A stretch of DNA of 64,000 bases from Globodera rostochiensis (GCA_018350325.1 JAEVLN010000030.1:1-64000); one strand, 5' to 3'. Counted from the stretch's first letter, positions 45,217 to 57,240 are shown. Notes: generated by a model from the letters alone, not told the origin. Numbers and translations are program-made.

Positions 45217-46481
45217 CTGAAAAGGGGACGCTGAATGTTCGAATTCGTATCACATAAAATTTAATTAGCCCTTGTTGTTGTCACGAAAGTGGACACTCGC
45301 TCGCACACTGGATCATTTATTTATAAAAAAACTAAATATAAAATCCTATGCGTTTGTAGATTATTACATACATATCTCCAAAAATATTTATATACGAACT
45401 AATCAAATTAAATATAAGAAGAAAAAGAAACTGATTTAAATAGCAAATAAATAATTCTAAACTAAAAAAACGTTTCAAATAGTAATTGGAGCAGCAATGA
45501 TAAAAAAAATTTGTCAAAATGCTAATTCTGAACGCCGTTTTTCGAATTATCCTGCGTTTCTTTGAGTGTGAAGAAATCAATTTCTATAGGAAATTTAAAT
45601 TGTCGGAGAAAAGGCAAGGAAATCAATACTATTTTGTCAAAAAATTTTAAAATTCGTTACAACATCAAAAAAATAATTTAAATAAGTTGAAAAAAATCTT
45701 TGGTCAATCAACCCCATCGGAAAAATAGTAAAAAAAACAATAAATGGCGCAGAATCGCGTAACGCGTGACGATTGAAGCACATTTTTATTTAACTAATAA
45801 AATTTTGTTTAATAATTTAAAAAATATATTATAAAAACAAAAGCATACTAAACATTTTATAATGAAACTTTGAGGCTCGGCCTACAAAAGTTTTTTTAAT
45901 GATTTTAATTTTTTCTTGAACTGAAAACTTTTTTAATCATTAAAGATTATTTTTCTCGTTCATTATACTTTACTATTAACAATAAAATTATTAATATTTA
46001 ATTGCAATAAAAAATTTTAATTGAAGACTGTTTCTTAGAATAAATAAATGCTTAATGTTATAGATGTTATTATTTTTGATTATTGATTAAATGCAAATAT
46101 TAATCGGATTAAAGTTATTTGATGATGCAAATTGGTTTTATAAATATTGTAATTCTTACTTTGTTATATATTTTTTAATCCAGTTTATGGTAAGATACAT
46201 GATTCTTGTCTTAAGTAGCAGAGATTTACAATTTCAGTGGTTAGAGCCATTTTATGCTTACGCAAAATTTTCTTTACCACTTTGATATTAAATAATAAAA
46301 CTATTGAATTCACCTTGCAGGACTCTGCATCAACAAAAGCAATATACTAAGAATATAAAAACTACACTTTGATGATTCACTAGATTTTTTCGCGTTTACA
46401 TTTCACGCACGCGGCGTGTGATGCGCATGGCCGGCGAAATACGACACAATATTTAAATTAGTTTCCAAAACAATAATTTAC

Positions 46482-46574
46482 CCAAACCCTATTTTGTCCT
46501 GATTCAGTTACAAAAGCAGCGTTTGAGCTTCCGCTTCCATGAGACATTGACGCCTTCCCGAGGCAATCTTCCAT
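46482..46574 (-). CDS. First exon, unidentified protein
   Basis: ATG, 31 codons (MEDCLGKASMSHGSGSS, NAAFVTESGQNRVW) and the donor GTAAAT. The composition (serine, glycine, few lysines) is unlike translated AT-rich DNA. Downstream, 46,385-46,440 holds another GC-rich patch (CGCACGCGGCGTG) open on both strands, but I could not join it in phase. Good first-exon candidate with unknown function. Confidence 0.42.
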
Positions 46575-46944
46575 TATGAATAAAATATTCAACAAGAAAA
46601 AACAGTTCGATTTATTTTCAAATATTTAATTTTTTAAACTGCACAAATGGAGCTCGTAAAATGGATGCCACAAAACAGTAGTTTCAGAAAAAATTGTAAT
46701 TAATGCCATAATTTTAAGCAATCATTAAAGAAATAGTCAAAAATAGTAGAAGTATTTTTTTAAATATATACAAAATCAATATCCGGATCCACAATACTTA
46801 TTTTAGGGATTGTGCTTGTAAGAGATTTGCAACCACCTTTAAAAATACGGTAATGTTTTGAACTATTTATGAATGGGAGAGGCCCGGTGGTGCCGATTTT
46901 ATAAAATTTATTTAGAGATAATGGGTCTATTGTATAGAAAGGGC

Positions 46945-47062
46945 CGATCGAGATTCTCGATTGTGATCTCGGTAAATCTCGGTCGAGAATTTTCAAGATT
47001 CTCGATCGTAATCTCGATCGAAAAGTTTCGAGATTTCGATCGAGAATTCCGATCGAAAAAGT
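46945..47062. repeat. TCTCGATC-type simple repeat
   Basis: Short words GATTCTCGAT, AATCTCGATCG and GATCGAGAAT recur for about 115 bases and are partly self-complementary. It is related in style to the CGAGAC block at 9,053. Long frames across it on both strands are an effect of composition. Confidence 0.55.
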
Positions 47063-47574
47063 ACTCTACTTTCCAGCTGCGCAAAAAAATAAAAAATTTC
47101 GTCGGTCTTGATTTTGTATGGAATCTTGTTGTTATTTTCCCCTTCTTGACTGACAATAAGATTTTAATGTGAGGAGCACGAGGCCCCATCGGGAGTCGTG
47201 GGGTATTATGAGTACCTGGTCAGCTTTGACTGGGAATTAAACAACAAAATAACAATAAACTTGAAGGAAATAATGATGTTTCAAAAACTCGGAAGGAATT
47301 TAATTAATCAGAAACCTATAAACCTAAATTAACAAATAACAAAGCACCCATTAATTCGGCCTGAAAAAATTTAAAAGGCAATAAAGTATATAATTATTTT
47401 AATAAAGCAAAATAATTTATAAAAAAGAATTAAAGACCAACTATTAATACAAGCCATTCCCGCAGACACAAAACAAAATGCAATTTATCATTATATAAAA
47501 TTATTAATTTATAATCTAATAAATTTATTGAGTCTTTATTATAACGAGTTCACTTACACTTCAATAATCACCCC

Positions 47575-47740
47575 GGCAGCGCCGCGGACATTTGCGCCGC
47601 AGACATTTGCGCCGCAAGCCAAAATAGACATTTGCACCGCGGACATTTGCGCCGCAAGGAAAATTCTACGTTTGGGCCGCGACAAATGCGCCGCGACATT
47701 TGCGCCGTAGGGGTAAACGCGACATGTGCGCCGCGAATTG
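47575..47740 (+). repeat. Minisatellite of GACATTTGCGCCGCG units
   Basis: About ten imperfect copies of a unit of 13-18 bases with the core CATTTGCGCCGCG, strikingly GC-rich against its surroundings. Single units recur at 47,937 (CGGCGCAAATG). The plus-strand frame over it encodes a repetitive peptide with ICAADICAA, but there is no other support for a gene. Confidence 0.75.
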
Positions 47741-47802
47741 AAAAAGCATAGCTGGGACCCTATTTTTATTTTAAGATTTACTTATTTTCATCAAAAATTC
47801 CA

Positions 47803-47862
47803 ATCTTAGGCCTAAGCCTAAGCCTCCAAACTAGGGTGGCTTAGGCCTAAGCCTAACAAACC
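47803..47862. repeat. Head-to-head TTAGGC/GCCTAA motifs
   Basis: Two short blocks, CTTAGGCCTAAGCCTAAGCC and GGCTTAGGCCTAAGCC, join TTAGGC and its complement head to head. TTAGGC is the telomere unit of many nematodes. Only one to two units per side are present, so this is a trace at most. Confidence 0.5.
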
Positions 47863-48709
47863 CTTTTTGAGTGATTTTGAGGCTTGGCCCTATGCCCCAT
47901 ACTTTCCGCATTTTTTAATTTTGAGTTAGATTTTTTCTCGGCGCAAATGTAGAAATTTCTTGACAATTTAGTCTAATTAGACAAATATAAACATTTAGTC
48001 TGGAAAATACTGTAAATAAATATAAATTGTTTATTAATTGTGTGACGAATCACAATCTGAGAAATACTAATAAACTAAATATTAGCAAGGTTCATTTTTT
48101 GGGATCTTAGAGAATACTTTCTGAGCAGATTGCAGCAAAATTAATATTAAAATAATTTATATTGCAAATTATTTAAAATCAAAAAATAAGTTAATTTAAC
48201 AATAATTTATAAATAAAATAGCAGTTCAAAATTACAGATACACTTTCTAAATAATGTTATTTTGAATTTTTTAATCATCAATAAATTCTAATTTTTAAAA
48301 AATAATATTTTATATAAAAAAATTGTTACTAATACTTAACTCTAATACAGATAGTAAGCGGAATTCCGCATGCCCATTTTGAAATATATAATCATATAAA
48401 TATGGAAATAAAAATGTGGTATAGCAACCATATTTAGTATGTTAATAATAAATTAAAATTTTAAAAAATCATTTACACTAAATACAATAGCATAATATTA
48501 TTTTGCTTATGAATTAAATCTTTAACACAATAAATTCTCAGAATAAAAGTTTTTATTTAATCCATACTAAACTTTTTAATTGTTGGTATTTATAAAGCTC
48601 ATTGCCTCAGCAACTGGATTTAATAAAACTAAGTTTTTTGGTTGGCCACTTTATTTTTAGTAGGTTTTTTTCGAATCGAATGTTGACGTTGCTTGTTTTG
48701 TATTTTGTT

Positions 48710-48814
48710 TTATAATTTTAAACTAAAGTTTATTAGAACACCGTCATGCTCGTTATTTAAAGGGATGTTTAGCTGTAAAGTACTTTCCGTTATGGTCGCA
48801 GCTTGAATGATTGA
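48710..48814 (-). CDS. Terminal exon candidate
   Basis: 34 codons to TAA, reading IIQAATITESTLQLNIPL, then NNEHDGVLINFSLKL. The frame follows an in-frame TAA at its left side, so it must start at a splice site. ACTTTACAG at 48,773-48,781 would start it at LNIPLNN. Mixed composition in AT-rich DNA. Family unknown. Confidence 0.36.
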   Translation of the reverse strand, partial: SIIQAATITESTLQLNIPLNNEHDGVLINFSLKL

Positions 48815-48819
48815 TTGTT

Positions 48820-51800
48820 TTTATTTAATTACTATAAATGACATTCCTGTTCAATTATTTTATCTTATTTATTTTTCAATGCTTTGTAATTTAAAAAATA
48901 TTCTTTTATTATTTGTTTGTCAAATGTTTCCTTTTTTCAATTAATCAATGTTATTTAAAACACAAATTGAATTTTCTGTTAATATTTTATATAATTAAAC
49001 AAGTCTAAATTGGTTATATAGGCACAAAAAATGGCAAGTTAATTTTGTTGCATTATTTAAAGTATGTAAATTCAAAAAATTTAAAATGATTATTAAAATT
49101 GGCAATAAGCGGTTAGAAATATCAAAATTAACTATAAATTTAAAAAATAAGTAAATATGTAAAAAATATATGAACATATAAAAAATAAATGCTAAAATCT
49201 TCTCTTACTGTATTAATAAATTAGGCTGTTTTGTAGATGTCGCTTTCAATACTAAACTCTTTTAATACTATTACTATTTATCGCCGTCTAAAATAGCGCA
49301 GATTGTAATTATTTTTGTAAATCTTTTTTATGAATTAATATAATATCTGGATTTCAATCCACATAATGATTGCAAGCCAGCATACAGCATAATGAATTAT
49401 TCTACAACTATTTAAAGACAAAAGAAATATATTTAATGGAACGGTGCCGAAAATAAAAAAATAATTACAGCTTTATGGGTTCTACATTTATCGATGAAAA
49501 GCATACTCCTTTATTAATGAATCAAATAACCTATTAATTGGCAATTTTAAATTATAGCAAAATAATTATTTTAACTATTTACCATTGTAATAATATGAGG
49601 AATTACACCGTTTATTTAAAATATCTAAATTATATTTTTAAATTGCATTAAGAAAATAAACGAAATGAATAAAATTGGTATTAAGTAGGTCTATTATTTA
49701 TAAATAAATTCTTGAAAACAAAAAATGATATTCTAATATTTGGCTACCGTCAAATCAAAATTATTACCGTCTATTCAAATCAATAAATTTCATTTAAAAT
49801 AGAATGATACTTTTAACTAAATTCTCGAATTAGTCGGCGCAATGCAAAAATAGATAACTGATAACCAAGTTCGTATATAAAAATTTAATAAAAAACTTGT
49901 GATTATTTAACCCTTTGTAGATTAAAAAATTTTTTGGTTTTATATAACAGTACCTTTTTTAACATATTAATAAACTAATAAAAATAAACGGTAAATTTTA
50001 TTAAAAAATTACAGGATTTAATTCAAAAAATAATTACTATCTCCTTTTACAATCAGAATTTGAAAGTAAAAAATGAGTCCAAATTGCATAAAGTATTAGA
50101 AAACGACACTTAAATAACTAAACAGCACTGAAAATTTAATTGGCATCTTTATACTTTAATCCACAAGGGAATGGAATTTAATTTTAATTAAAAATACCAA
50201 TATAATATTTAAACAAAGAGAATGCCAACGAAGCCAATAAAGGAAACTTAATTATTCTGTGTAGACACTATTGTAAAAAAAAAAGCAACGCAAATTATAA
50301 ATAAAAAAGAAGATAATAGAGCTAAATTAAATATGACTCGAATTATTCGGGTAAAAAATGGTTTTAATTACCGGACTGAGTTAAAAACATATATCAATAT
50401 ATCTTTTATTAATTTGTTTATAAATATTGAATAATTAATGTTTTATTATAACAAATTAATATAAATCAAATTGCAACTTCTCCACAAGAGTTAAATAATA
50501 AAAATTCAGATGAATAAGCAAAAAAAAAAATTAAAAATAGAAAGATCAAAATATTAAATTTCAAATGTAATGGAAACATGCCAACAATGTTTTAAATATT
50601 AATTGAATAATTTTTTTATCTAAAAGTTAATAATTCTTTGTCAAATATAACAAAAGCATAAAATATCAAAAAAAGTTATAAATATATGACAAATTTAAAA
50701 CGGTTTCAAAATCGGGATAACAGTTAATAAAAAAAAAAAATTACAAAAAACCATCTCAAAAAATTTTTAAATTATAAAAGAAAATAAATACCTTAAAAGC
50801 AAATATTTTCATGTGCTGCAAAGTTATGCAAACAAAAATTTCTAAAATATAAAAATAATAATATACTTAATTTTAACTTGAAGACATAATCCAAAAATAA
50901 TAACAACTATAGCCAAATAATGCTTAATTATACAATTATCTTGAAATACAAATCAAAGTCTTTTACAAATACTGAACAATTCATTGTCTAAAAGACGGGA
51001 AAGCACACCAATAAAACATTCACGTTTTAAAAGCTTCAATAAAGGAAACATTTGACATCAATAATAAGAATTAATCCAAACACTGAAATAACTTAATTTA
51101 CTCAAGTTATTCAGATTATGTAATAAATATTCCAACGTTAATAAAAAATTTTGACATTTAAATTGGTCATTGCTGATAATTACATATTTATTAAAGATAA
51201 TCCGAATATACGCCCAAAGAAAATTTAACAATAAAATTTCAAGAAATAAATCAAAATATGAATCATTATTGTAAATGTTTTTATTTATATAATAAACAAA
51301 TGAGGGCTACAAATTTAATACTTAAGAAATTGGAACTGATATTATTTGCCTAATATTTGTATGAGTCGACTACGCAATTTTAAAATCACAGAATCACTAA
51401 GTTGGTAGCTACTTATATTTTAACGCAAATATCATCATTTACTAATTTATTATTCTCAGGCTTTATGAAGATTTTCAACGAGAAATTTTTATATTTTAAT
51501 TATTGTTTTTATTCTTGCCATTTTAGAAATTAAACGGAGCATAAAAAATCCGGTTAACATTTTTAGAGTTTTTGTATATACAGCAAAGATATTATTTTTT
51601 ATTTCTTATTTTATTTATTCGTTCTTGAAACTTTTTATTGGTTTGTAGTTTTGTTTTACTTATGATGGTGAAGTCTTTATTTCCAATTAAGCGATTGTGC
51701 CGGTTCAATTCATTTAAATGGTTTTTGGCATACGGCTCATTGCCAGTTGGACAGGCTATTGTAGGTTGACCGGTAGGTGCTGCTTATAACACGCAAACGC
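48820..51800 (+). other. A-rich domain without a clear gene
   Basis: Nearly 3 kb, A-rich on the plus strand from about 49,000 to 51,400, switching to T-rich at about 51,440. No exon with splice support. A GC-richer patch at 51,705-51,800 (CGGTTCAATTC, GCCAGTTGG, ACCGGTAGG) directly precedes the duplicated unit; it may be an exon on either strand. Confidence 0.4.
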
Positions 51801-51805
51801 AGCCG

Positions 51806-51970
51806 TTACCGGCGTTTATTTTGGCGAACACCGTGTAATATTTTTTCAATGATTCCCTGCTCGTCAGAGTAAAAAATTAGATAATTTTTGGGGAAACTTT
51901 TGCAAAATGAATGTTTCAGTCCATAAAACGACGTACATTCGCAAACAATGTATGCATAGATAAATATCAT
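51806..51970 (-). CDS. Small gene, copy 1 (54 residues)
   Basis: ATG to TAA without interruption. It begins with a short hydrophobic stretch (MIFIYAYIV), then CECTSFYGLKHSFCKSF, then a charged C-terminus (DEQGIIEKILHGVRQNKRR). Copy 2 at 52,427-52,645 shares the first 31 codons. It may be a short secreted or membrane-attached peptide; the leader is short for a signal peptide. No family recognised. Confidence 0.45.
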   Translation of the reverse strand: MIFIYAYIVCECTSFYGLKHSFCKSFPKNYLIFYSDEQGIIEKILHGVRQNKRR

Positions 51971-52426
51971 AATTTAAGGTTTGCACTTTGTAGTTTTTTA
52001 TATTCTAAAAATAATTATTTTTGCTTCAAAATGTTTCTGATTTAATTAATGTGTCGTTATATCAATTAATGGAATTTTATTGTAATTGTTTGTGTTTTTG
52101 ATTTAACATAAAAACAAATTTTTATACGTTTTTTAATATTGCTTTTTAAATCCGAATATTTACGGCTTTTTTGATTCTCCCTCAACGAACACAGTCTCGA
52201 TTGGTAAAGAAATGTTAGTAAATTAACGACTAATATTTTTAAATAAATATTAAAATTTATTTTTTCTTTGTTTTACTAGCACTATCGTGCAGTTAACTTT
52301 GTTTTTACATATTGCTATCAACAACTTATTTGATTTTTATAATGCAAATAAAACAGCAATCATTGCTAAGATTTATGGATTTTTTGTTATAATATTAATT
52401 ATAATTAGTTTGTAGTACAGTTTTGG

Positions 52427-52645
52427 CTAAACGTGAGATAAAATTATAGTTTTTTTATGTGCCTTAGCTTGCAGCTGAAAAATTTGCGTAGTTACCGGCG
52501 TCGCGACCGTGTAATGTTTTTTCAATGATTCCCTGCTCGTCAGAGTAAAAAAAAGATAATTTTTGGAGAAACTTTTGTAAAATGAATCTTTCAGTCCATA
52601 AAACGACGTAAATTCGCAAATAATGTATGCATAAATAAATATCAT
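52427..52645 (-). CDS. Small gene, copy 2 (72 residues, shifted frame)
   Basis: Starts like copy 1 (MIFIYAYIICEFTSFYGLK). A change in a T run after the codons for SKNYL puts the rest in another frame (TLTSRESLKKHYTVATPV to LSHV). In the frame of copy 1 the downstream DNA would read DEQGIIEKTLHG, then stop early. Differences to copy 1 in the shared part are nearly all replacing (V/I, C/F, H/D, C/Y, P/S). Either copy may be decayed. Confidence 0.38.
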   Translation of the reverse strand: MIFIYAYIICEFTSFYGLKDSFYKSFSKNYLFFTLTSRESLKKHYTVATPVTTQIFQLQAKAHKKTIILSHV

Positions 52646-54186
52646 AATTTTAAAGTAAAGGTATGCACTTTGTAGTTTTTTATATTTTAAAAAGAATATT
52701 TTTGCTTCAAAATTTTTTGATTTAATTAATGATCAATTAATGAATTTTATATAATTGTAATTGTAATTGTTTGTGTTTTGATTTAACATAAAAACAAATT
52801 TTTATACGTTTTGTAATATTTATTTACAGCTTATTTATCTGCCTTTTTTTAAATCTTTGTTATGTTTAATTCAAATAAAACAATCTTTAATTTATTAATT
52901 TTGCTAAATATGGATGTTTAAATAAAAGAATTGTTTTAATTCTTAATTTTTCCATTTTTTATTTGTAAAAAGCGAAAATGGCAAAGGAGCCATTCACAAT
53001 AAAACTTTTGCAGTCAAAACACGGCTAAATAAAAGAAATTTATTTACATACAACTGCAGTCTTTTTTTAATTTTGCTTTTTGTATTTTGTTTAAAAATTT
53101 AGATGTAAATATATTATTTATTAAATTTATAAATTGAATACTTCTTTATTAAATAGTTATAATTAATTTTAATTAATAATTTTTCAATCTGATATGTTTT
53201 ACGGAATCTGTTTTAAAACCCATAATTGTTGATTGATAATAATTTAGAATTCTTTTTTCTTCGTTCAAGTTTAATCAAGTTTGTTTTATTTGCGCTATCG
53301 TGAAGTTAATTTTGTTTTTTAAATATGCTATTAACAATTTATTTGATTTTTAAATGCTAATAAAACAGCAATCATTGCTAAGATTTATGTATTTTGTTAC
53401 AATTCTAATTAAATTAGTTTGTAATACAATAGACTTTATATAATTAAGAACAGATTATTTTCTTATTTAGTTTCTTATATTTTGATTTTATAAAGAATCA
53501 CTAAACTTTAAGTTTAATTATTTATTTATCTGAAATTTAGATTTTCCCCATTTTTACTTTTAGACATAGTTTATTTATTTTTTGATAAAGAATTTTTAAC
53601 TTTTTAATTTGATTTGGTTATTTATTGGGACAAGCTTTTTATGCTCGATTAGTTGAATGAGTTTTTGCTGGAAAATTTGCAAGCAATATTATTCATTGAT
53701 TACAAGCTAACAATAGTGAGAAAGCACCAAAAATTAATATTAACTGTTATTTATGTACAACAAACTTAATAAAACATAACGGCTTGTAAACATTAATTTA
53801 TATTCAAACATTGCACACTCTACCCAAGCTCGGACTATGAAAAATTATAAACTTTAAATTATAAAATGAAATCCCTGCCACTCAACAAAAGTGTGCAGAA
53901 GTAATGCAAATTAAAATCTATTGCATCCAACTTTGTAAAATAATGCTAAAATATTAAAGCTAATTAATGTAATATTTTGAGAATTTTGACAACACTTTTT
54001 TGATTGTTTGGCGACTTTACCTTTAAATCTCGTCCGCAAATTGTGATAGATTTACAATAATATTTCGTTACGTTAAATCGAGCCGAGTAAGAATTGAAGT
54101 TTTTATTCTGAACGATCTTTTCAAATTTAATTGAATTTTGCTTATTGACGTGTTGAAAGCATTATATTACTTAAGTAACCGTGACG

Positions 54187-54351
54187 ATGAAGTTGACCGG
54201 TACCGAACAGAATGAAAGAACCGAAACAGTATTGACGATTAAATCTTTGAAGTCGGGATTTTTGATTTCAATAACCGCACTTAAAAATTGGTTTGTCTAT
54301 ATAATTAATACATTTATTTATCAGAATAAATTAAAAAACATGAGAGATTAA
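54187..54351 (+). CDS. ATG-started frame, first exon or small protein
   Basis: 54 codons to TAA. The first 20 (MKLTGTEQNERTETVL) are strongly protein-like; the rest is hydrophobic and AT-biased. A GTATTG donor after the codons for ERTET may end a first exon there. Family unknown. Confidence 0.36.
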   Translation: MKLTGTEQNERTETVLTIKSLKSGFLISITALKNWFVYIINTFIYQNKLKNMRD

Positions 54352-54600
54352 TTTTCAAATTGAAAATGATAAGGTACAAAAAATTTAAAATTTTTGTCAA
54401 ATAAATATTAAAAAATGAATTTTATATTGTTTTTTGAAGACAACAAAATTGAAAAGCATTTGATTTAATTTTTTTTGAACAATTTGGCGATGCTAATAAA
54501 GGCTAGTTATAAAATAGTTTAACTACGTAAATTACAAAGATGCAAAAATAAATAAAAAATTTAAACACATAAAAAGATTTTTTAAAAAATAATTTTTTCA

Positions 54601-54991
54601 TCATTCAATTAATTCAACTATTATATAAATAATAATCAATGTAAATAAAAAAATATATAAATTAATGTTTCTGCTAAAATGCAACCTCAGAAACATTATT
54701 GTTTCATTTAAGTAAAATGGCCAATAAAAACAAATATTTTTTAAATTATTCACCAGAATTGCGCACTTTTTGTGTAAATCAAAATAGCTGGCACGTGGTT
54801 TATTAAACACACGCTTCATCTTGCGGTCAAAACGGCTGCATGCACGTTTGTATGCAATGCAATAAACTGCAATATAAGTTCGGCGAAATAAAATATTAAA
54901 TTTATACATCACCAAAATGAGTTGGCGCGTTACGGGAATCTCTACCTACCTCGCAAATTAGACAGAACGCACATGCACCTGAATCCGCCAT
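54601..54991 (-). CDS. Two-exon gene, unidentified protein
   Basis: Exon 1 (54946-54991) starts at ATG and reads MADSGACAFCLICEV, with three cysteines. It ends at GTAGAG; a better donor, GAG|GTAGGT, lies four bases earlier. A 79-base intron ends in TTATATTGCAG. Exon 2 (54601-54866) continues in phase from the GTAGAG donor for 87 codons (CIAYKRACSRFDRKMKR, VFNKPRASYFDLHKKCAIL) to TGA. The last 40 residues are hydrophobic and AT-biased, and GTGAAT after KKCAIL could end the exon earlier. With the GTAGGT donor the second exon would read FIALHTNVHAAVLTAR and stop. Family unknown. Confidence 0.48.
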
Positions 54992-55495
54992 TATCTATTT
55001 TAATGGAATAAAAACCACTTTGAGGCAATGTTGATCCGAAACGAAAAAAATATTAATCTACATCGCTCTTTAATTTTATTTCCTCATTCCGTAATACAAA
55101 ATGGTTTTAAATTTCATCAATTAAAATTAAAAATTTTAATATTAAACTGTATATTTATAAATTATAAATAAATTCATAGATAAAAATAACAATCTGTTTC
55201 AATAAAAAAGAAAAAATTAAGAGTTAAGGTGTCGTACAATTCTAATTTGCAAGTATTTTCATTTAACTAAAAACATATCTAAAATAATTGAAAACCGAGA
55301 AAATTGTATTTTTTGTTCAAAATATTAATACCAGGAAAAGTTGAATAAATTAAAATAAAATGATGATAAGCGCCACGAAATAAGGCGTACGCGACATACA
55401 GAAAGAATAAATAATTGTGCACAAACCATTTTAAAGATTACAAAAATTATAAATATACTGAAATAAATTTTTAGAAAGTCAATTTAAAAATATAA

Positions 55496-55588
55496 ATGAA
55501 TCGCGCCGAGTCAAATTCTCTGAAGAAAGCTGACAGAACGCGTAACAAACATAAACGGAATAAAAATTTTATTTTATGCTTCAAATAA
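55496..55588 (+). CDS. Small ATG-started basic frame
   Basis: 30 codons to TAA: MNRAESNSLKKADRTRNKH, then KRNKNFILCFK. GTAACA after the codons for ADRT is a possible donor. It lies four bases before the exon at 55,592 on the same strand and may belong to the same transcript, though the phase does not fit directly. Confidence 0.35.
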   Translation: MNRAESNSLKKADRTRNKHKRNKNFILCFK

Positions 55589-55591
55589 TAG

Positions 55592-55792
55592 ACACCACAA
55601 ACTCTAGCTTCTAAGACTTTCCACATTCACGAAAATGGTCGTGAAGACGAAGATAAGCGAATCTTAAATAATTTAGTAATTTCAAATATAAAGGAAACTT
55701 TTGAATTGACGCAATTAGCGTGGAACAACCAACTCAATAGTCACCAATTCAAACTCACTGTAAAAAAGAGAACAAATATTGATTTATTTTAA
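55592..55792 (+). CDS. Exon of up to 66 codons, unidentified protein
   Basis: After acceptor TTCAAATAATAG the plus strand is open for 66 codons: TPQTLASKTFHIHENGRED, then KRILNNLVISNIKETF and ELTQLAWNNQL. A GTAAAA donor follows the codons for HQFKLT. This length is unusual for DNA of this composition. The minus strand also has a perfect acceptor (TCTTTTTTACAG) opening EFELVTIELVVPR and a stop, so the strand is not certain. Confidence 0.42.
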   Translation, partial: TPQTLASKTFHIHENGREDEDKRILNNLVISNIKETFELTQLAWNNQLNSHQFKLTVKKRTNIDLF

Positions 55793-56631
55793 AAACTAAA
55801 AATAAATTATCATAAATTTATAAACACGCTCGACATTAGGAATTTTTTAAACAAAACAACAAAAAAAATATTAGCCAAAAAATAAAAAGTTTTAATTTTG
55901 TTAATCCTGCCGAATGGCAAAAAAGGGTAATAGCGCTATAAAATTAGAGCCAACTTGAGTGCAAGAACCGGTTGCAAATTTGAGAACGAGATTGAGGAAG
56001 GATGGAGATTGAGATTATGGAAAATGCAATTTTTACATTTTAAAATAAAACAGAAATACCAGTTTTAAACCGGTAACAATTAATTTAGCTACAACAAACT
56101 TTGCTGAATAAATAAATTTATTAAGGATTACTTTATTGAAAGAATTTGATTTAAACAGTTGATTAAATAGTAAGTTTATAGTATTTTTGAAAATTTGTTA
56201 AATAATTAACTAAACATTATTTATATCTGACAAATTGTGAATCTGACAAAATTGGTAAAACATTTACGGAGACGAATGAAAAGTGCAATCGGCAAATTAC
56301 GTAAGCAGATTTTGGTCAAATCGCACAATTAATTACTTATTTAATTCCTACGAATATTTATATTATTGTCCATTTTTAATCAATAATGGGTTTGGATGAT
56401 TAAGAAAACTCCACAGTTTTGTAATGACGAATATTCCAGCAAATAGTGAATTAGATATTTTTGGCTAATTTTGATTAATTATTTAATATTTAAATAAACG
56501 CAATGTTAATATGTGTTATATTTATCTTTGATTTTAAAATTGCCATAACCTGATAAAAAAAATTATTAAATATTATTAGTTAAGGCTTTGTTAAAATTAA
56601 TTAAAATAAATTTTTTTAATTATTCAATCAG

Positions 56632-56914
56632 CGATCGAGCACAACTAAAAAGAGAACAACAAAAACAGAGTTTTGCAATCTATCCTCAGCAAAAACTTTG
56701 CGCTTACATTACAGCGTATCTTGATATTACATTTTCTTTGCGATTGAGTTCATTAAGTACATTTTTAAAATATTTTTTGATTATTTGTTTTTTTTGGTCT
56801 GATATTTATTGAATATTTGTAATTTTTTTGGATGTATTATTAAGGTTTTGATTTCAAGTTAACGAGCGTTCAAGTGCGTCGTTCAAGGTTTTGACATATT
56901 TATTTAAAGCCTAA
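56632..56914 (+). CDS. Two-exon gene (3' part), unidentified protein
   Basis: Exon 56632-56756 follows acceptor TTCAATCAG, reads DRAQLKREQQKQSFAI, then YPQQKLCAYITAYLD and LRLSSL, and ends at GTACAT. After 102 bases and acceptor GATTTCAAG, exon 56859-56914 continues in phase (NERSSASFKVLTYLFKA) to TAA. A basic plus-strand stretch at 56,240-56,300 (LVKHLRRRMKSAIGKL, donor GTAAGC) may be an earlier exon. The first exon also runs open to a stop at 56812 if the intron is retained. Family unknown; the glutamine/lysine-rich start could be a coiled coil. Confidence 0.45.
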
Positions 56915-57012
56915 GTAAAAGGTGGGTTTATCCTTTTTTTAATTTTTCTTTTTTTATCTTATTTTTAATTTTTAGATTTGGTTTCACAAAATTATAAATC
57001 GCAGCCCTAATT

Positions 57013-57240
57013 ATGGCAGAATCGAATTTTATTATTGAACAACAAATTATTCCATATCTTTGAGTTATCGAACCATTTTTCTGGAAAAAACCCTTGGTAA
57101 GAAATAGAATTTATTGATGTCTTCAACAATATTTTTAAAATTTCCCATTTTTTGGTCAGCAAAGTAGGATGAATTTAAAAAAATGCACAACTCAGTTCGG
57201 AAAACCCATGATTAAGTGTGCTTGTTTTGAACTTCGGTGA
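57013..57240 (+). pseudogene. Two-exon frame with one in-frame TGA
   Basis: From ATG 57013, MAESNFIIEQQIIPYL is followed by TGA at 57061-57063. The same frame then continues VIEPFFWKKPL to a consensus donor (TTG|GTAAGA). After a 63-base intron with acceptor TTTTTTGGTCAG, exon 57160-57240 continues in phase (QSRMNLKKCTTQFGK, PMIKCACFELR) to TGA. A later start via acceptor ATCTTTGAG at 57064 would avoid the stop. It is therefore either a gene starting at that splice site, a decayed gene, or a case of read-through. Confidence 0.42.

Larger units (their letters stand above)
51805..53430 (+). repeat. Tandem duplication carrying a small gene
   Basis: 51,805-52,145 recurs at 52,491-52,823 (offset 686), and 52,276-52,412 recurs at about 53,290-53,430 (offset about 1,014), in the same order. 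The second copy therefore has some 330 extra bases in the middle. Shared landmarks are TTTTTTCAATGATTCCCTGC, CAGTCCATAAAACGACGTA and CAGCAATCATTGCTAAGATT. Copies differ at several per cent of positions. Confidence 0.85.

Noticed and set aside
46873..47189. Long frames on both strands over the CTCGATC repeat
   Set aside because: They exist because the simple repeat lacks stop codons; there is no splice support and the peptides are repetitive.
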